NCBI GenBank assembly: GCA_026745465.1
Contig: JACYXH010000795.1
Location: 1 to 64,000, forward strand
DNA from: Lota lota
Lineage: Eukaryota > Chordata > Actinopteri > Gadiformes > Lotidae
Reading direction: 5' to 3'
Length of the DNA: 64,000 bases
Numbering within the stretch: position 1 is the first letter of the stretch; each line of letters begins with the position of its first letter. The notes under the pieces are model-generated. The model had not been told where the DNA came from and did no database searches. It saw nothing but the letters and a program-made list of their open reading frames with translations. Below are positions 54,701-64,000 of this stretch, one piece after another. Made by a program: the position numbers and the translations under genes.

Positions 54701-55690
54701 AATATCATTATCTTCATACTGTATGACGATATATAATACTTTTGTCTCACTTCTCTAAACAGTGTTTGATCAAAGTAAACCTAAAGTGTGTGTGTGTGTG
54801 TCCGAAGCTGTCATTACATTAAAAACAACCCATTTACTATCATTATCTTCATACTGTATGACAATATATAATACATCCTTGATTCAAACCTAAAACACTA
54901 CTTGTGTGTGTGTGTCTGAAGCTGTCATTACATTAAAAACAACCCATTTACTATCATTATCTTCATACTGTATGACAATATATAATACTTCCTTGATTCA
55001 AACCTAAAACAATACTTGTGTGTGTGTGTGTCTGCAGCTGTCATTACATTAAAAACAGCCCATTTACTATCATTATCTTCATACTGTATGACAATATATA
55101 TTACTTTTGTCTCACTTTTCTAAACAGTGTTTGATCAAAGTAAACCTAAAGTGTGTGTGTGTCTGAAGCTGTCATTACATTAAAAACAATCCATTACAGT
55201 GTTTGATCAAAGTAAACCTAAAGTGTGTGTGTGTCTGAAGCTGTCATTACATTAACAACAATCCATTTACTATCATTATCTTCATACTGTATGCCAATAT
55301 ATAATACTTTTGTCTCACTTTTCTAAACAGTGTCTGATCAAAGTAAAGGTTCTTCCTTGATTTAAACCAAAAAGAATACAGTACAATGTAAAGTCCATAA
55401 GCACTGACCTAACTGTTTGCAATGCTGATGCAATGCACTTGCCACTTTTGTGTGTGTGTGTGTCTAAATGCTATGCCGGTTATGATTCTATTTTAAAGCG
55501 TTAAAGAAGCGTAACTGCTGAACCCTGACTTTGATACACTTTCACAAAACATTGAAGGCCAATCACCGCAATTGACCTGAGGCCATTCCAACCTCATCAA
55601 CTGTATAAAATCTTTAAAAGTCTTACTGGTCTGCCTCGTCTGCATAAACCTCGACACCCGCTAAATGCTGCTTGCAGCTTTAATTTACAT
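48786..55690. repeat. Three copies of an unclassified 1.9-2.5 kb repeat
   Basis: Copies span about 48905-50760, 50775-53300 and 53305-55690. Each starts GACTTACACAGCC.AAACCGCTTG, followed by GGCCCAAAGGTGGCGCTAT. Then come several roughly 125-bp modules with ACATGGCCGCCAGA, a (TGTG)n-TCTGAAGCTGTCATTACATT minisatellite, and the end CCTCGACACCC.CTAAATGCTGCTTGCAGCTTTAATTATT. GGGTGTCGAG (48786, 48841) before copy 1 is the inverted form of the CTCGACACCC at 50728, 53268 and 55650. No protein-coding frame is convincing. Confidence 0.8.
50220..55350. repeat. Internal minisatellite of the unclassified repeat
   Basis: Within each large copy a 60-150 bp module (GTGTGTGTCTGAAGCTGTCA, TACTATCATTATCTTCATAC, ACTTTTCTCTCACTTTTCTA, AACAGTGTTTGATCAAAGTA) repeats 2 to 8 times. 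Copy 2 has the most and copy 1 the fewest, which explains most of the length difference. Confidence 0.75.
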
Positions 55691-55987
55691 TATTATTATA
55701 TTATATATTTGAATAATGTATTGTTATTGTTTGTTGTATTTCAGGTTTATGACCTGTGGTCATTTGATTTAAAATAAAATTAAGGACAAAACACGAGTTA
55801 TGACATTGCGTGCTTCCTGGTGAGCCTTTTCGGAGGGCTGACCAACGAAAATCCGAACATGTATTGTATTTTGTTTATGGAGGAAGACATTATCTGGCTG
55901 GTATATTCTAATGCAGTCAGTGTATTATTTGTTTTAGCATGAATTGTGATGATTTTGGAATAGTTGTATTAACTAATGAAATGTTTA

Positions 55988-56165
55988 TTAGTGTGGTTGC
56001 AAAGCAAGCCACACTATTGAAATCATGTGTCTTATTAGTGTGGTTGCAAAGCAAGCCACACTATTGAAATCATGTGTCTTATTATTAGTGTGGTTGCAAA
56101 GCAAGCCACACTATTGAAATCATGGGTTTTATTATAAGTGTGGTTGCAAAGCAAGCCACACGATT
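55988..56165. repeat. Four tandem copies of a palindromic unit, 50-54 bp
   Basis: GTGTGGTTGCAAAGCAAGCC followed by ACAC repeats four times. The unit is itself an imperfect hairpin (GTGTGGTTGC-AAA-GCAAGCCACAC). Spacers read TATTGAAATCATGTGTCTTA. It sits next to the hAT remnant. Confidence 0.85.
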
Positions 56166-58322
56166 GTTAACATACATGTGGATGGGACAATGAATCCTTA
56201 AGCTTAACTCTATCTGTGGATGGCACATACTCTGTCCATAGTGAGATGTCTGACCCTGGTGAGTGGCACACAGCTTGTCTATCCTAGGGCGGATGGAGGT
56301 TGTCAGCCTGAGGGTCATATCAGCCTCAGGCTTCAGTCTTGACCTGTATTTGCTTTTCAGGTAGGTGAGGGAGGAAAATCCACTTTCGCAAAGATACGTT
56401 GTTGCAAAAGGCTCATCATTGCTTTTGCTGTCAACTGTGGGAAGTCTTTCTGGCAAGAGATCCAGAACTGGATGAGTGGTTTTGTTTAATATATGTCTCT
56501 GTATGTACTGTCAGTGGATAGTTAGATGAGCTGATCCTCCTCTGTTACTGTCAAACTTGCGCCATCTGGTGCGTTGCTTTTGAATGGAAACTCTATCTAT
56601 GTCTTGTCCCTGCGCCAGGAGTCTGCCTCAGAAAAGTATTTGCCAAATTGACCCTCAAGTGCCTTCAAGTTTGCAACAATTGCGCGTGTTACATGAGGCG
56701 AGAGCACTGCGGAATCTCCCAACTCATCCACAGATGGAAACATGGAAAGAAATCCCTCCCTGACTCGCTCCCTCCATCTTCAGATATTTTTGAAAAAGCC
56801 TTCCATTCTGTCATACAGCTGGATGGCATGAGAAGTAAAAAAAAAGTCCAGAATAGACGTGCGTAACTCCATCACGCGTGACAGCAGTGTTCCGCGTGAA
56901 AGCCATCGAACCTCAGAATGGTCGAGTAGAGCGGTGTGTTCTTCTCCCGCAGCGGCACAGAGAGCAGAAACGAGATGCGTTTGCAAAGCGCTCTTCTTGA
57001 CAAAATGGACGGCTTTCACGACCATAGCGTCCAAAATGTCTGACAATTCAGCACTCGTTTCTTTGGCAACGAGTGACTCCCAGTGTAGCATGCAGTGCGT
57101 CCACATCACTTGTGGAGCCACGTCCTTTACAAGCGCTATTAGTCCACTTTTTAAACCAGCCATGGCTCTTGCAACATCAGTGCACAGCGCAACACATTTA
57201 GTCATTTTCTCTGAAAAAAACATTGATCACTTTGAAAATGTCAGAACTAATTGTGCGTTCAGGAAGCTGCGCGTCCTTTGCCACGTCTGTAGATTCATCT
57301 AGTTGTAGTACAAAAGCCTCCGCCAACCTCAGCTTCTCTATCAGTTGCACCCTCACATCAGATGCCATGTCATCAATACGGCGAGCAATGGTTGTGTCCG
57401 ACAACGGAATCGTTTTCAGTTTATTAACGTACTAGTCATTCCCAAACATTGTTTTACACATATCACTTGCTGCAGGCAATATTAAATCCTCGGCAATTGT
57501 GTATGGCTTTTTCTTCTGATCAATCCGAAGAGCAACTTGATCAGAGGCTTTTTAAAGCTAATTCACCAACTTAAGCTGATTGTTTCATCAATGTCTGTTG
57601 ACCGTGGAGAGATTTGAGACGAGCTTGGAAGTACTCCACTGCTTTTTCTTGTAAGTGGCTATGGGTTGTCTCCAAGTGACGCTGCAGCTTTGACGGCTTC
57701 AAAGCTTTGTTTGACAGCACCGCAGAGCTGATTACACACACTGGCAATTCAACGCCCTCCGTCTCCTTGGAGGTATATCCAAACTTGAGATATCTCTCTG
57801 AATATGTTCGGACCTTCTGTCGTTTGCGCTTACCCGTAGCTGCTAAGTCAGCAGCAGTTGTAGCATGGTTGATGTTAGGTGCGTTAGCGTCACCCTCTGC
57901 ACTTTCGCTGGTGGTTTCAGAGGTGGATGGTAGGTTAGAGTGTCTTGCTTGAGAAGTTACAAAATCATCCATTGTTGCTCACAAGAATGTCCGTACACTT
58001 GGGATAATAATACAGCTAACTGGCCAATATGTTTCAATAATACATAGCTAACTAGTTCGCCGGTGTGGCTAGGTGCCGCACAGCGTAGGTAAGCTTGATT
58101 AAATGATTGGACGAGGGTGGGTAGCCTATCATCAATGTTGTGTAAATGTTCTTTTTTAATTAATTTATCTTTGCTAATATGTTGCATTCAAATAAATGTG
58201 TATTTTCAGACATTAAAATAAAAGAAAACTATAAAATATTATCAAACAATAATTTGGCGGCCCCCCTGTAGTAACCCTGAGGACCCCCTAGGACACCTCG
58301 TTAAAGACCCAGGATCTACTGT
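56165..58322 (-). mobile_element. hAT transposon remnant (ZBED5/SCAND3-like)
   Basis: The minus-strand terminus CAGTAGATCCTGGGTCTTTA is at about 58300-58319. Transposase fragments follow leftward to about 56165. The left terminus is not clear and may be lost. Confidence 0.7.
56250..57972 (-). pseudogene. hAT transposase remnant
   Basis: Fragments right to left: a BED-finger region (57571-57972) in which the CxxC reads CVIS, then DESTDVAKDAQL (57198-57404), then WTHCMLHWESLVAKE and HSEVRWLSRGTLLSRV (56780-57223). The C-terminal region FATTYLCESGFSSLTYLKSK is at 56250-56456. Frameshifts, stops and a gap between 56456 and 56780 leave no intact enzyme. It belongs to a different hAT lineage from 36377-38185. 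Confidence 0.8.
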
Positions 58323-59545
58323 ATAATCAGTTGGTACCCCTATAGTACTATAGTGTCATAGCACAACAGCTGATGTGTACCTGGGTGAATATTTGATGCC
58401 AATAAAGTGAAGAAGGGGGGCAAAGATAGAGGTTTTAGTAGAGGTAGGTTTAGGCGAATTCTATTTTAATAATAAATCCAATGCAAATTTGAAAATGTAA
58501 ACTTGATGAAACACAAACAGGTAGATATCTTGAGAACCCAATGTAAGATTTTGACCCTTCTCTATTGAAAGGTCAGGGCGAATAGAATTGAATAACACCA
58601 CGTCAAACAATTGCAACTGCACCATACGGCCACCAGATGGCGACGAAGAACGTTTGTTCTGATTGAAGGAAATGGACCGATTTCCTCTGAAACCCTCTCA
58701 GCTACCAGAGCTATTTAGAGAGAGTTACGACAATGGAAGTTCAAAATACTTGCTCGTCACCTGGTTCATGCAGACTTCAGATAGTTCCCGGTGTTACACT
58801 GTATTCTGTGACCCACTGTATTCTGTGACCCCAGGGGTCGCTGTTGCACATTTTCTGCAACATGCACGAGTTTGAAGGCATGAAGTCATTCATGTGCGGA
58901 AACATGCACGAGCTTAAAACTAAACATCGTATCGCCAACGCTCACTCAGGATGGATTAGTTAGTTTTGTATAGCCCGTTGAGTGGATGAAGCAAAGCGGT
59001 TGGTTTGGCTCTGTGGTGGCACGATGATGACGGGTCTTTCTTTCTTGACACAAACGTGAATATATAAAAGGTGTTGGTCAATTCTAAACAGCATTTTACA
59101 CAGTAGCCTATAGTAGGAAATACTCAAAGGTAAATCAACGTAATTAAACACTGATTGTTGCTTCTTATGGGGAGAGAAGCAACGGTGGTGGACCGTAGTA
59201 AACCCCCCATCCATAGTATGTTTCTGTAAAATGCTAATCAAATCAAATAAAATGTTTTTATATAGCACATTTAACTACAAGGGGATGGGGGAGAGATCTT
59301 TCTTCATTACGAGCCCCTCTCTGATTGCTCAAACTGTGGTTATGTTTTTGTTATAATGCCCACCGTTTTTTTATTACTGCAGTTTATGAAATAAACTATG
59401 AACAAATGCCTGTATGGGCGTGAAGTGTGCTTGATTGCAGTGAAGAGGCAGGATTTGCAGCGTAAGGGTGATTTTAGTGACCTAAGACCACAATTTTCCC
59501 GTTTCCCGTTCCTATTCCCGGTGTGATCCGCTCCCATTCCTGTTG
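58323..59545. other. Spacer without recognised genes
   Basis: I see no convincing coding sequence. GTATTCTGTGACCC occurs twice near 58800-58830 and recurs at 59869 and 63876. Confidence 0.4.
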
Positions 59546-59770
59546 CCTAGTCCCTGCCTGCCTGCCTGCCTGCCTTCCTCGTTGCCGAACCTCGCCTGCC
59601 TGACCACCCACCTGCCTACGTCTCTCTGCCTGCTTGCCATCCGCCTGCCACCGAACCTCTGCCTGCTCGACTACCCGCCTGCCTTGCCCTTGCCTGTACC
59701 CTGTACCACAATAAATCCCTTTCTACCCGTTCCGTCCTCGTCTTGGTGTCTTGCATTTGGGTCCTAGTCC
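59545..59770 (+). mobile_element. Gypsy LTR fragment (left of array)
   Basis: CCTGCC-rich sequence with AATAAA at 59711-59716 and the end TTGGGTCCTAGTCC. It is the same as the LTR part inside each 1309-bp unit, with minor differences (CCACCCACCTGCCTACG against CCACCCGCCTGCCCACG). Confidence 0.7.
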
Positions 59771-59905
59771 CAGTCATCCTGTATAATCATGCATGTCTGC
59801 GATCATCAGAGTCCACACGCAACAGGAAACAATCCACGATAGGTCACAATCCATGACAGCTGGCCGTCGTATTCTGTGACCCCACTCTAAATGCGGGAAA
59901 AAAAA
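59771..59905 (+). repeat. 135-bp flank repeat, left copy
   Basis: CAGTCATCCTGTATAATCAT... to ...CTCTAAATGCGGGAAAAA occurs here and again at 63778-63912 on the other side of the array. Copies look identical until the A tract. Confidence 0.9.
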
Positions 59906-59906
59906 A

Positions 59907-60992
59907 CGCCAGGCTTACTCCTACTTGGGAATTCCTTTTGTTCATTTTGAACCGACTCAGTCAGCAATCGCTTCCTCCATTCAAGAGCTTATGTTAGCTT
60001 GCCGTGGAAACCGCATTCCTGTACCAGCCCCCGCAGAAGCCCCATGGCCACCAGCTCCCGCTGCAGCTGCAGCCTCGTGGCCACCAGCTCCCGCTGCAGC
60101 AGCAGCCTCGTGGCCACCAGCCCCCGCTGCAGCAGCAGCCTCGTGGCCACCAGTCCCGCTGCAACCGTGGTCTCCTGGTCCCAAGTCCATGCAGCCTTGG
60201 TCTCCTGGTTCCAAGCCCCAGCAGCTGTGGTCTCCGGGTTCCAAGCCCCAGCAACTGTGGTCTCCCGGTTCCAAGCCCCAATGGCCTCCTGGCCCCAAGC
60301 CCCAGCCCCAGCAGCAGTTGCCTCCTGGTCCCAAGCCCCAGCGCCCTTCTGGCACTGAACCCCAGCAGCAGTTGCCTCCTGGTCCCAAGCCCCAGTGTTC
60401 TCCTGGTCCTGAACCCCAGCAGCAGTTGCCTCCTGGTCCCAAGCCCCAGTGGTCTCCTGGCCTTAAGTCCCAGTCCCAGCAACAGCTGCCTCCTGGTCCC
60501 AAGCCCCGTGGCCTCCTGGCTGCAAGCGCCGGCTACTGGCCCCGCAGTTCTCCGCTGGGAAAAGGCCCCGGTCCACTGTCTCCTCCGTCCCCGGCGCCGC
60601 CTCCTCCCCGGGTGATTGACAGCACTCCGGAGCACCCTGGTAGACGCCTCCTTGAAGTGCGTCGTCGCGGTCGACGACGTGCATCCGTCCGCTCCCAATA
60701 CCAGGCATACAAGCGCCAACAATCAGTCCCGCAGCACTCCGCCGGGAGAAAGCCCCGGTCCTCTAGTCCGCTGTCTCCTCCCTCCCCAGCGCCGCCTCCT
60801 CCCCGGTCGATCGACAGCATTCCGGCGTACTCGGTTAGACGCCTCTTTGATGTGCGTCGTCGCGGCCGACGACGCCAGTTTTTAGCGGACTGGGAGGGCT
60901 ACGGACCTGAGGAGCGGTCCGTGGTACTCCCAAGTCGCATCCTGGACGCCTCCCTAACCTGCCTTCCTCGTTGCCGAACCTCGCCTGCCTGA
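59907..60992 (+). CDS. Gypsy gag-chromodomain fusion, unit 1, 5'-truncated
   Basis: Same frame as units 2 and 3 but starting within the gag N-terminus ([13 protein letters not shown]) because the leader and ATG are missing; upstream is the 135-bp flank and an A tract. Proline-rich middle with WSPGSKPQ and LPPGPKPQ repeats, then the tail [14 protein letters not shown]. Confidence 0.7.
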   Translation, partial: RQAYSYLGIPFVHFEPTQSAIASSIQELMLACRGNRIPVPAPAEAPWPPAPAAAAASWPPAPAAAAASWPPAPAAAAASWPPVPLQPWSPGPKSMQPWSPGSKPQQLWSPGSKPQQLWSPGSKPQWPPGPKPQPQQQLPPGPKPQRPSGTEPQQQLPPGPKPQCSPGPEPQQQLPPGPKPQWSPGLKSQSQQQLPPGPKPRGLLAASAGYWPRSSPLGKGPGPLSPPSPAPPPPRVIDSTPEHPGRRLLEVRRRGRRRASVRSQYQAYKRQQSVPQHSAGRKPRSSSPLSPPSPAPPPPRSIDSIPAYSVRRLFDVRRRGRRRQFLADWEGYGPEERSVVLPSRILDASLTCLPRCRTSPA

Positions 60993-61188
60993 CCACCCGC
61001 CTGCCCACGTCTCTCTGCCTGCTTGCCATCCGCCTGCCACCGAACCTCTGCCTGCTCGACTACCCGCCTGCCTTGCCCTTGCCTGTACCCTGTACCACAA
61101 TAAATCCCTTTCTACCCGTTCCGTCCTCGTCTTGGTGTCTTGCATTTGGGTCCTAGTCCGTAATCCTTAACAGAACGAACTAGCCAAG

Positions 61189-62301
61189 ATGGACCCAGCA
61201 GACACGGATTCCTTACGCCAGGCTTACTCCTACTTGGGAATTCCTTTTGTTCATTTTGAACCGACTCAGTCAGCAATCGCTTCCTCCATTCAAGAGCTTA
61301 TGTTAGCTTGCCGTGGAAACCGCATTCCTGTACCAGCCCCCGCAGAAGCCCCATGGCCACCAGCTCCCGCTGCAGCTGCAGCCTCGTGGCCACCAGCTCC
61401 CGCTGCAGCAGCAGCCTCGTGGCCACCAGCCCCCGCTGCAGCAGCAGCCTCGTGGCCACCAGTCCCGCTGCAACCGTGGTCTCCTGGTCCCAAGTCCATG
61501 CAGCCTTGGTCTCCTGGTTCCAAGCCCCAGCAGCTGTGGTCTCCGGGTTCCAAGCCCCAGCAACTGTGGTCTCCCGGTTCCAAGCCCCAATGGCCTCCTG
61601 GCCCCAAGCCCCAGCCCCAGCAGCAGTTGCCTCCTGGTCCCAAGCCCCAGCGCCCTTCTGGCACTGAACCCCAGCAGCAGTTGCCTCCTGGTCCCAAGCC
61701 CCAGTGTTCTCCTGGTCCTGAACCCCAGCAGCAGTTGCCTCCTGGTCCCAAGCCCCAGTGGTCTCCTGGCCTTAAGTCCCAGTCCCAGCAACAGCTGCCT
61801 CCTGGTCCCAAGCCCCGTGGCCTCCTGGCTGCAAGCGCCGGCTACTGGCCCCGCAGTTCTCCGCTGGGAAAAGGCCCCGGTCCACTGTCTCCTCCGTCCC
61901 CGGCGCCGCCTCCTCCCCGGGTGATTGACAGCACTCCGGAGCACCCTGGTAGACGCCTCCTTGAAGTGCGTCGTCGCGGTCGACGACGTGCATCCGTCCG
62001 CTCCCAATACCAGGCATACAAGCGCCAACAATCAGTCCCGCAGCACTCCGCCGGGAGAAAGCCCCGGTCCTCTAGTCCGCTGTCTCCTCCCTCCCCAGCG
62101 CCGCCTCCTCCCCGGTCGATCGACAGCATTCCGGCGTACTCGGTTAGACGCCTCTTTGATGTGCGTCGTCGCGGCCGACGACGCCAGTTTTTAGCGGACT
62201 GGGAGGGCTACGGACCTGAGGAGCGGTCCGTGGTACTCCCAAGTCGCATCCTGGACGCCTCCCTAACCTGCCTTCCTCGTTGCCGAACCTCGCCTGCCTG
62301 A
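61189..62301 (+). CDS. Gypsy gag-chromodomain fusion, unit 2, 370 aa
   Basis: Starts [18 protein letters not shown], a fish gypsy gag start, and runs to about residue 45 ([13 protein letters not shown]). Residues 50-215 are low complexity: [11 protein letters not shown] and PPGPKPQ repeats. Two arginine-rich blocks ([20 protein letters not shown] and [20 protein letters not shown]) follow. The last, with [19 protein letters not shown], is the end of a chromodomain as found at the C-terminus of gypsy integrase. Protease, RT, RNase H and the integrase core are all missing. It is probably a deletion product with an intact frame; whether it is translated is unknown. Confidence 0.75.
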   Translation: MDPADTDSLRQAYSYLGIPFVHFEPTQSAIASSIQELMLACRGNRIPVPAPAEAPWPPAPAAAAASWPPAPAAAAASWPPAPAAAAASWPPVPLQPWSPGPKSMQPWSPGSKPQQLWSPGSKPQQLWSPGSKPQWPPGPKPQPQQQLPPGPKPQRPSGTEPQQQLPPGPKPQCSPGPEPQQQLPPGPKPQWSPGLKSQSQQQLPPGPKPRGLLAASAGYWPRSSPLGKGPGPLSPPSPAPPPPRVIDSTPEHPGRRLLEVRRRGRRRASVRSQYQAYKRQQSVPQHSAGRKPRSSSPLSPPSPAPPPPRSIDSIPAYSVRRLFDVRRRGRRRQFLADWEGYGPEERSVVLPSRILDASLTCLPRCRTSPA

Positions 62302-62497
62302 CCACCCGCCTGCCCACGTCTCTCTGCCTGCTTGCCATCCGCCTGCCACCGAACCTCTGCCTGCTCGACTACCCGCCTGCCTTGCCCTTGCCTGTACCCT
62401 GTACCACAATAAATCCCTTTCTACCCGTTCCGTCCTCGTCTTGGTGTCTTGCATTTGGGTCCTAGTCCGTAATCCTTAACAGAACGAACTAGCCAAG

Positions 62498-63610
62498 ATG
62501 GACCCAGCAGACACGGATTCCTTACGCCAGGCTTACTCCTACTTGGGAATTCCTTTTGTTCATTTTGAACCGACTCAGTCAGCAATCGCTTCCTCCATTC
62601 AAGAGCTTATGTTAGCTTGCCGTGGAAACCGCATTCCTGTACCAGCCCCCGCAGAAGCCCCATGGCCACCAGCTCCCGCTGCAGCTGCAGCCTCGTGGCC
62701 ACCAGCTCCCGCTGCAGCAGCAGCCTCATGGCCACCAGCCCCCGCTGCAGCAGCAGCCTCGTGGCCACCAGTCCCGCTGCAACCGTGGTCTCCTGGTCCC
62801 AAGTCCATGCAGCCTTGGTCTCCTGGTTCCAAGCCCCAGCAGCTGTGGTCTCCGGGTTCCAAGCCCCAGCAACTGTGGTCTCCCGGTTCCAAGCCCCAAT
62901 GGCCTCCTGGCCCCAAGCCCCAGCCCCAGCAGCAGTTGCCTCCTGGTCCCAAGCCCCAGCGCCCTTCTGGCACTGAACCCCAGCAGCAGTTGCCTCCTGG
63001 TCCCAAGCCCCAGTGTTCTCCTGGTCCTGAACCCCAGCAGCAGTTGCCTCCTGGTCCCAAGCCCCAGTGGTCTCCTGGCCTTAAGTCCCAGTCCCAGCAA
63101 CAGCTGCCTCCTGGTCCCAAGCCCCGTGGCCTCCTGGCTGCAAGCGCCGGCTACTGGCCCCGCAGTTCTCCGCTGGGAAAAGGCCCCGGTCCACTGTCTC
63201 CTCCGTCCCCGGCGCCGCCTCCTCCCCGGGTGATTGACAGCACTCCGGAGCACCCTGGTAGACGCCTCCTTGAAGTGCGTCGTCGCGGTCGACGACGTGC
63301 ATCCGTCCGCTCCCAATACCAGGCATACAAGCGCCAACAATCAGTCCCGCAGCACTCCGCCGGGAGAAAGCCCCGGTCCTCTAGTCCGCTGTCTCCTCCC
63401 TCCCCAGCGCCGCCTCCTCCCCGGTCGATCGACAGCATTCCGGCGTACTCGGTTAGACGCCTCTTTGATGTGCGTCGTCGCGGCCGACGACGCCAGTTTT
63501 TAGCGGACTGGGAGGGCTACGGACCTGAGGAGCGGTCCGTGGTACTCCCAAGTCGCATCCTGGACGCCTCCCTAACCTGCCTTCCTCGTTGCCGAACCTC
63601 GCCTGCCTGA
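62498..63610 (+). CDS. Gypsy gag-chromodomain fusion, unit 3, 370 aa
   Basis: Identical in length and amino-acid sequence to unit 2 as far as I can compare; the one base change seen is silent in this frame (TCG to TCA). It has the same leader, ATG and stop arrangement, followed by the LTR part with AATAAA at 63717-63722. Confidence 0.75.
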   Translation: MDPADTDSLRQAYSYLGIPFVHFEPTQSAIASSIQELMLACRGNRIPVPAPAEAPWPPAPAAAAASWPPAPAAAAASWPPAPAAAAASWPPVPLQPWSPGPKSMQPWSPGSKPQQLWSPGSKPQQLWSPGSKPQWPPGPKPQPQQQLPPGPKPQRPSGTEPQQQLPPGPKPQCSPGPEPQQQLPPGPKPQWSPGLKSQSQQQLPPGPKPRGLLAASAGYWPRSSPLGKGPGPLSPPSPAPPPPRVIDSTPEHPGRRLLEVRRRGRRRASVRSQYQAYKRQQSVPQHSAGRKPRSSSPLSPPSPAPPPPRSIDSIPAYSVRRLFDVRRRGRRRQFLADWEGYGPEERSVVLPSRILDASLTCLPRCRTSPA

Positions 63611-63777
63611 CCACCCGCCTGCCCACGTCTCTCTGCCTGCTTGCCATCCGCCTGCCACCGAACCTCTGCCTGCTCGACTACCCGCCTGCCTTGCCCTTGC
63701 CTGTACCCTGTACCACAATAAATCCCTTTCTACCCGTTCCGTCCTCGTCTTGGTGTCTTGCATTTGGGTCCTAGTCC

Positions 63778-63912
63778 CAGTCATCCTGTATAATCATGCA
63801 TGTCTGCGATCATCAGAGTCCACACGCAACAGGAAACAATCCACGATAGGTCACAATCCATGACAGCTGGCCGTCGTATTCTGTGACCCCACTCTAAATG
63901 CGGGAAAAACAG
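63778..63912 (+). repeat. 135-bp flank repeat, right copy
   Basis: Matches 59771-59905. After it the sequence is unique (CAGTAGTTAAACCCC) to the window end, with no gene seen. Confidence 0.9.
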
Positions 63913-64000
63913 TAGTTAAACCCCAACCAAATGTTTTCAGGTCTTGTTGTGAATTGTGATGAAAATGTAGCCTTGGTAATAAAAAAGATCCCATGGTAAG

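Larger units (their letters stand above)
59907..63777 (+). repeat. Three 1309-bp tandem units of a collapsed gypsy element
   Basis: CGCCAGGCTTACTCC recurs at 59907, 61216 and 62525, exactly 1309 bp apart. Each unit holds an LTR-like part with AATAAA, a short leader ending in TTAACAGAACGAACTAGCC, and one long open frame. Units are almost identical; the one change I noted is CTCGTGGCC to CTCATGGCC in unit 3. Unit 1 lacks the leader and first codons. Confidence 0.92.

Noticed and set aside
48905..55690. Helitron
   Set aside because: The end has a hairpin (GCTGCTTGCAGC), but no CTRR terminus follows and no Rep/helicase is present.
59981..63340. Glycine- and arginine-rich minus-strand frames over the 1309-bp units
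   Set aside because: They are the complement of the proline-rich plus-strand frame, which has the gag start and chromodomain end.

Overview
The window is vertebrate nuclear DNA, almost certainly from a teleost fish. It has spliced genes with GT..AG introns, a tRNA-derived SINE of the fish type, Tc1, hAT, gypsy and ERV elements, dense (GT)n and (GA)n microsatellites, and no bacterial-style operons. I cannot name the species.

Layout. (1) Positions 2-4421 (+) are the last exons of PARP4 (vault PARP): a proline-rich 60-bp tandem-repeat exon, then four short exons that align by recollection with the C-terminal end of the human protein. (2) The terminal PARP4 exon, its 3'UTR and a following C-type lectin gene form a segmental tandem repeat. 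Unit A runs from about 4080 to 16850, unit B from 16850 to 30300, and unit C from 30300 to 47700. A diverged fragment of a fourth unit D lies at 47740-48110. Each unit has a PARP4 last-exon copy (4211, 17001, 30443) and a six-exon lectin gene. Units A and B also carry a decayed minus-strand gene with a UBX-like and a HECT-like part. (3) The lectins are type II membrane receptors: short tail with a YxxV tyrosine, TM segment, coiled neck, and a CTLD with QPD and WND motifs. Copy B (18823-21332) is intact at 251 aa. Copy A (6051-8408) is frameshifted in the neck exon. Copy C has lost exon 1 and its TATA box, and an 8-kb endogenous retrovirus splits its last exon. (4) The units are loaded with transposons: gypsy remnants, three solo LTRs, a Tc1, a hAT with one stop codon, a 1.4-kb TRIM-like LTR element and an LTR foldback. 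(5) Positions 48785-55690 hold three 1.9-2.5 kb copies of an unclassified repeat; 56165-58322 is a decayed minus-strand hAT. (6) Positions 59907-63777 are three nearly identical 1309-bp tandem units. Each is a collapsed gypsy element in which a gag start is fused through a proline-rich stretch to a chromodomain-like tail.

Functionally the window holds one end of a vault-associated ADP-ribosyltransferase gene and one convincing surface lectin receptor. The rest is a duplication-prone and transposon-rich neighbourhood. Family names rest on motif recognition by eye; no database search was run.
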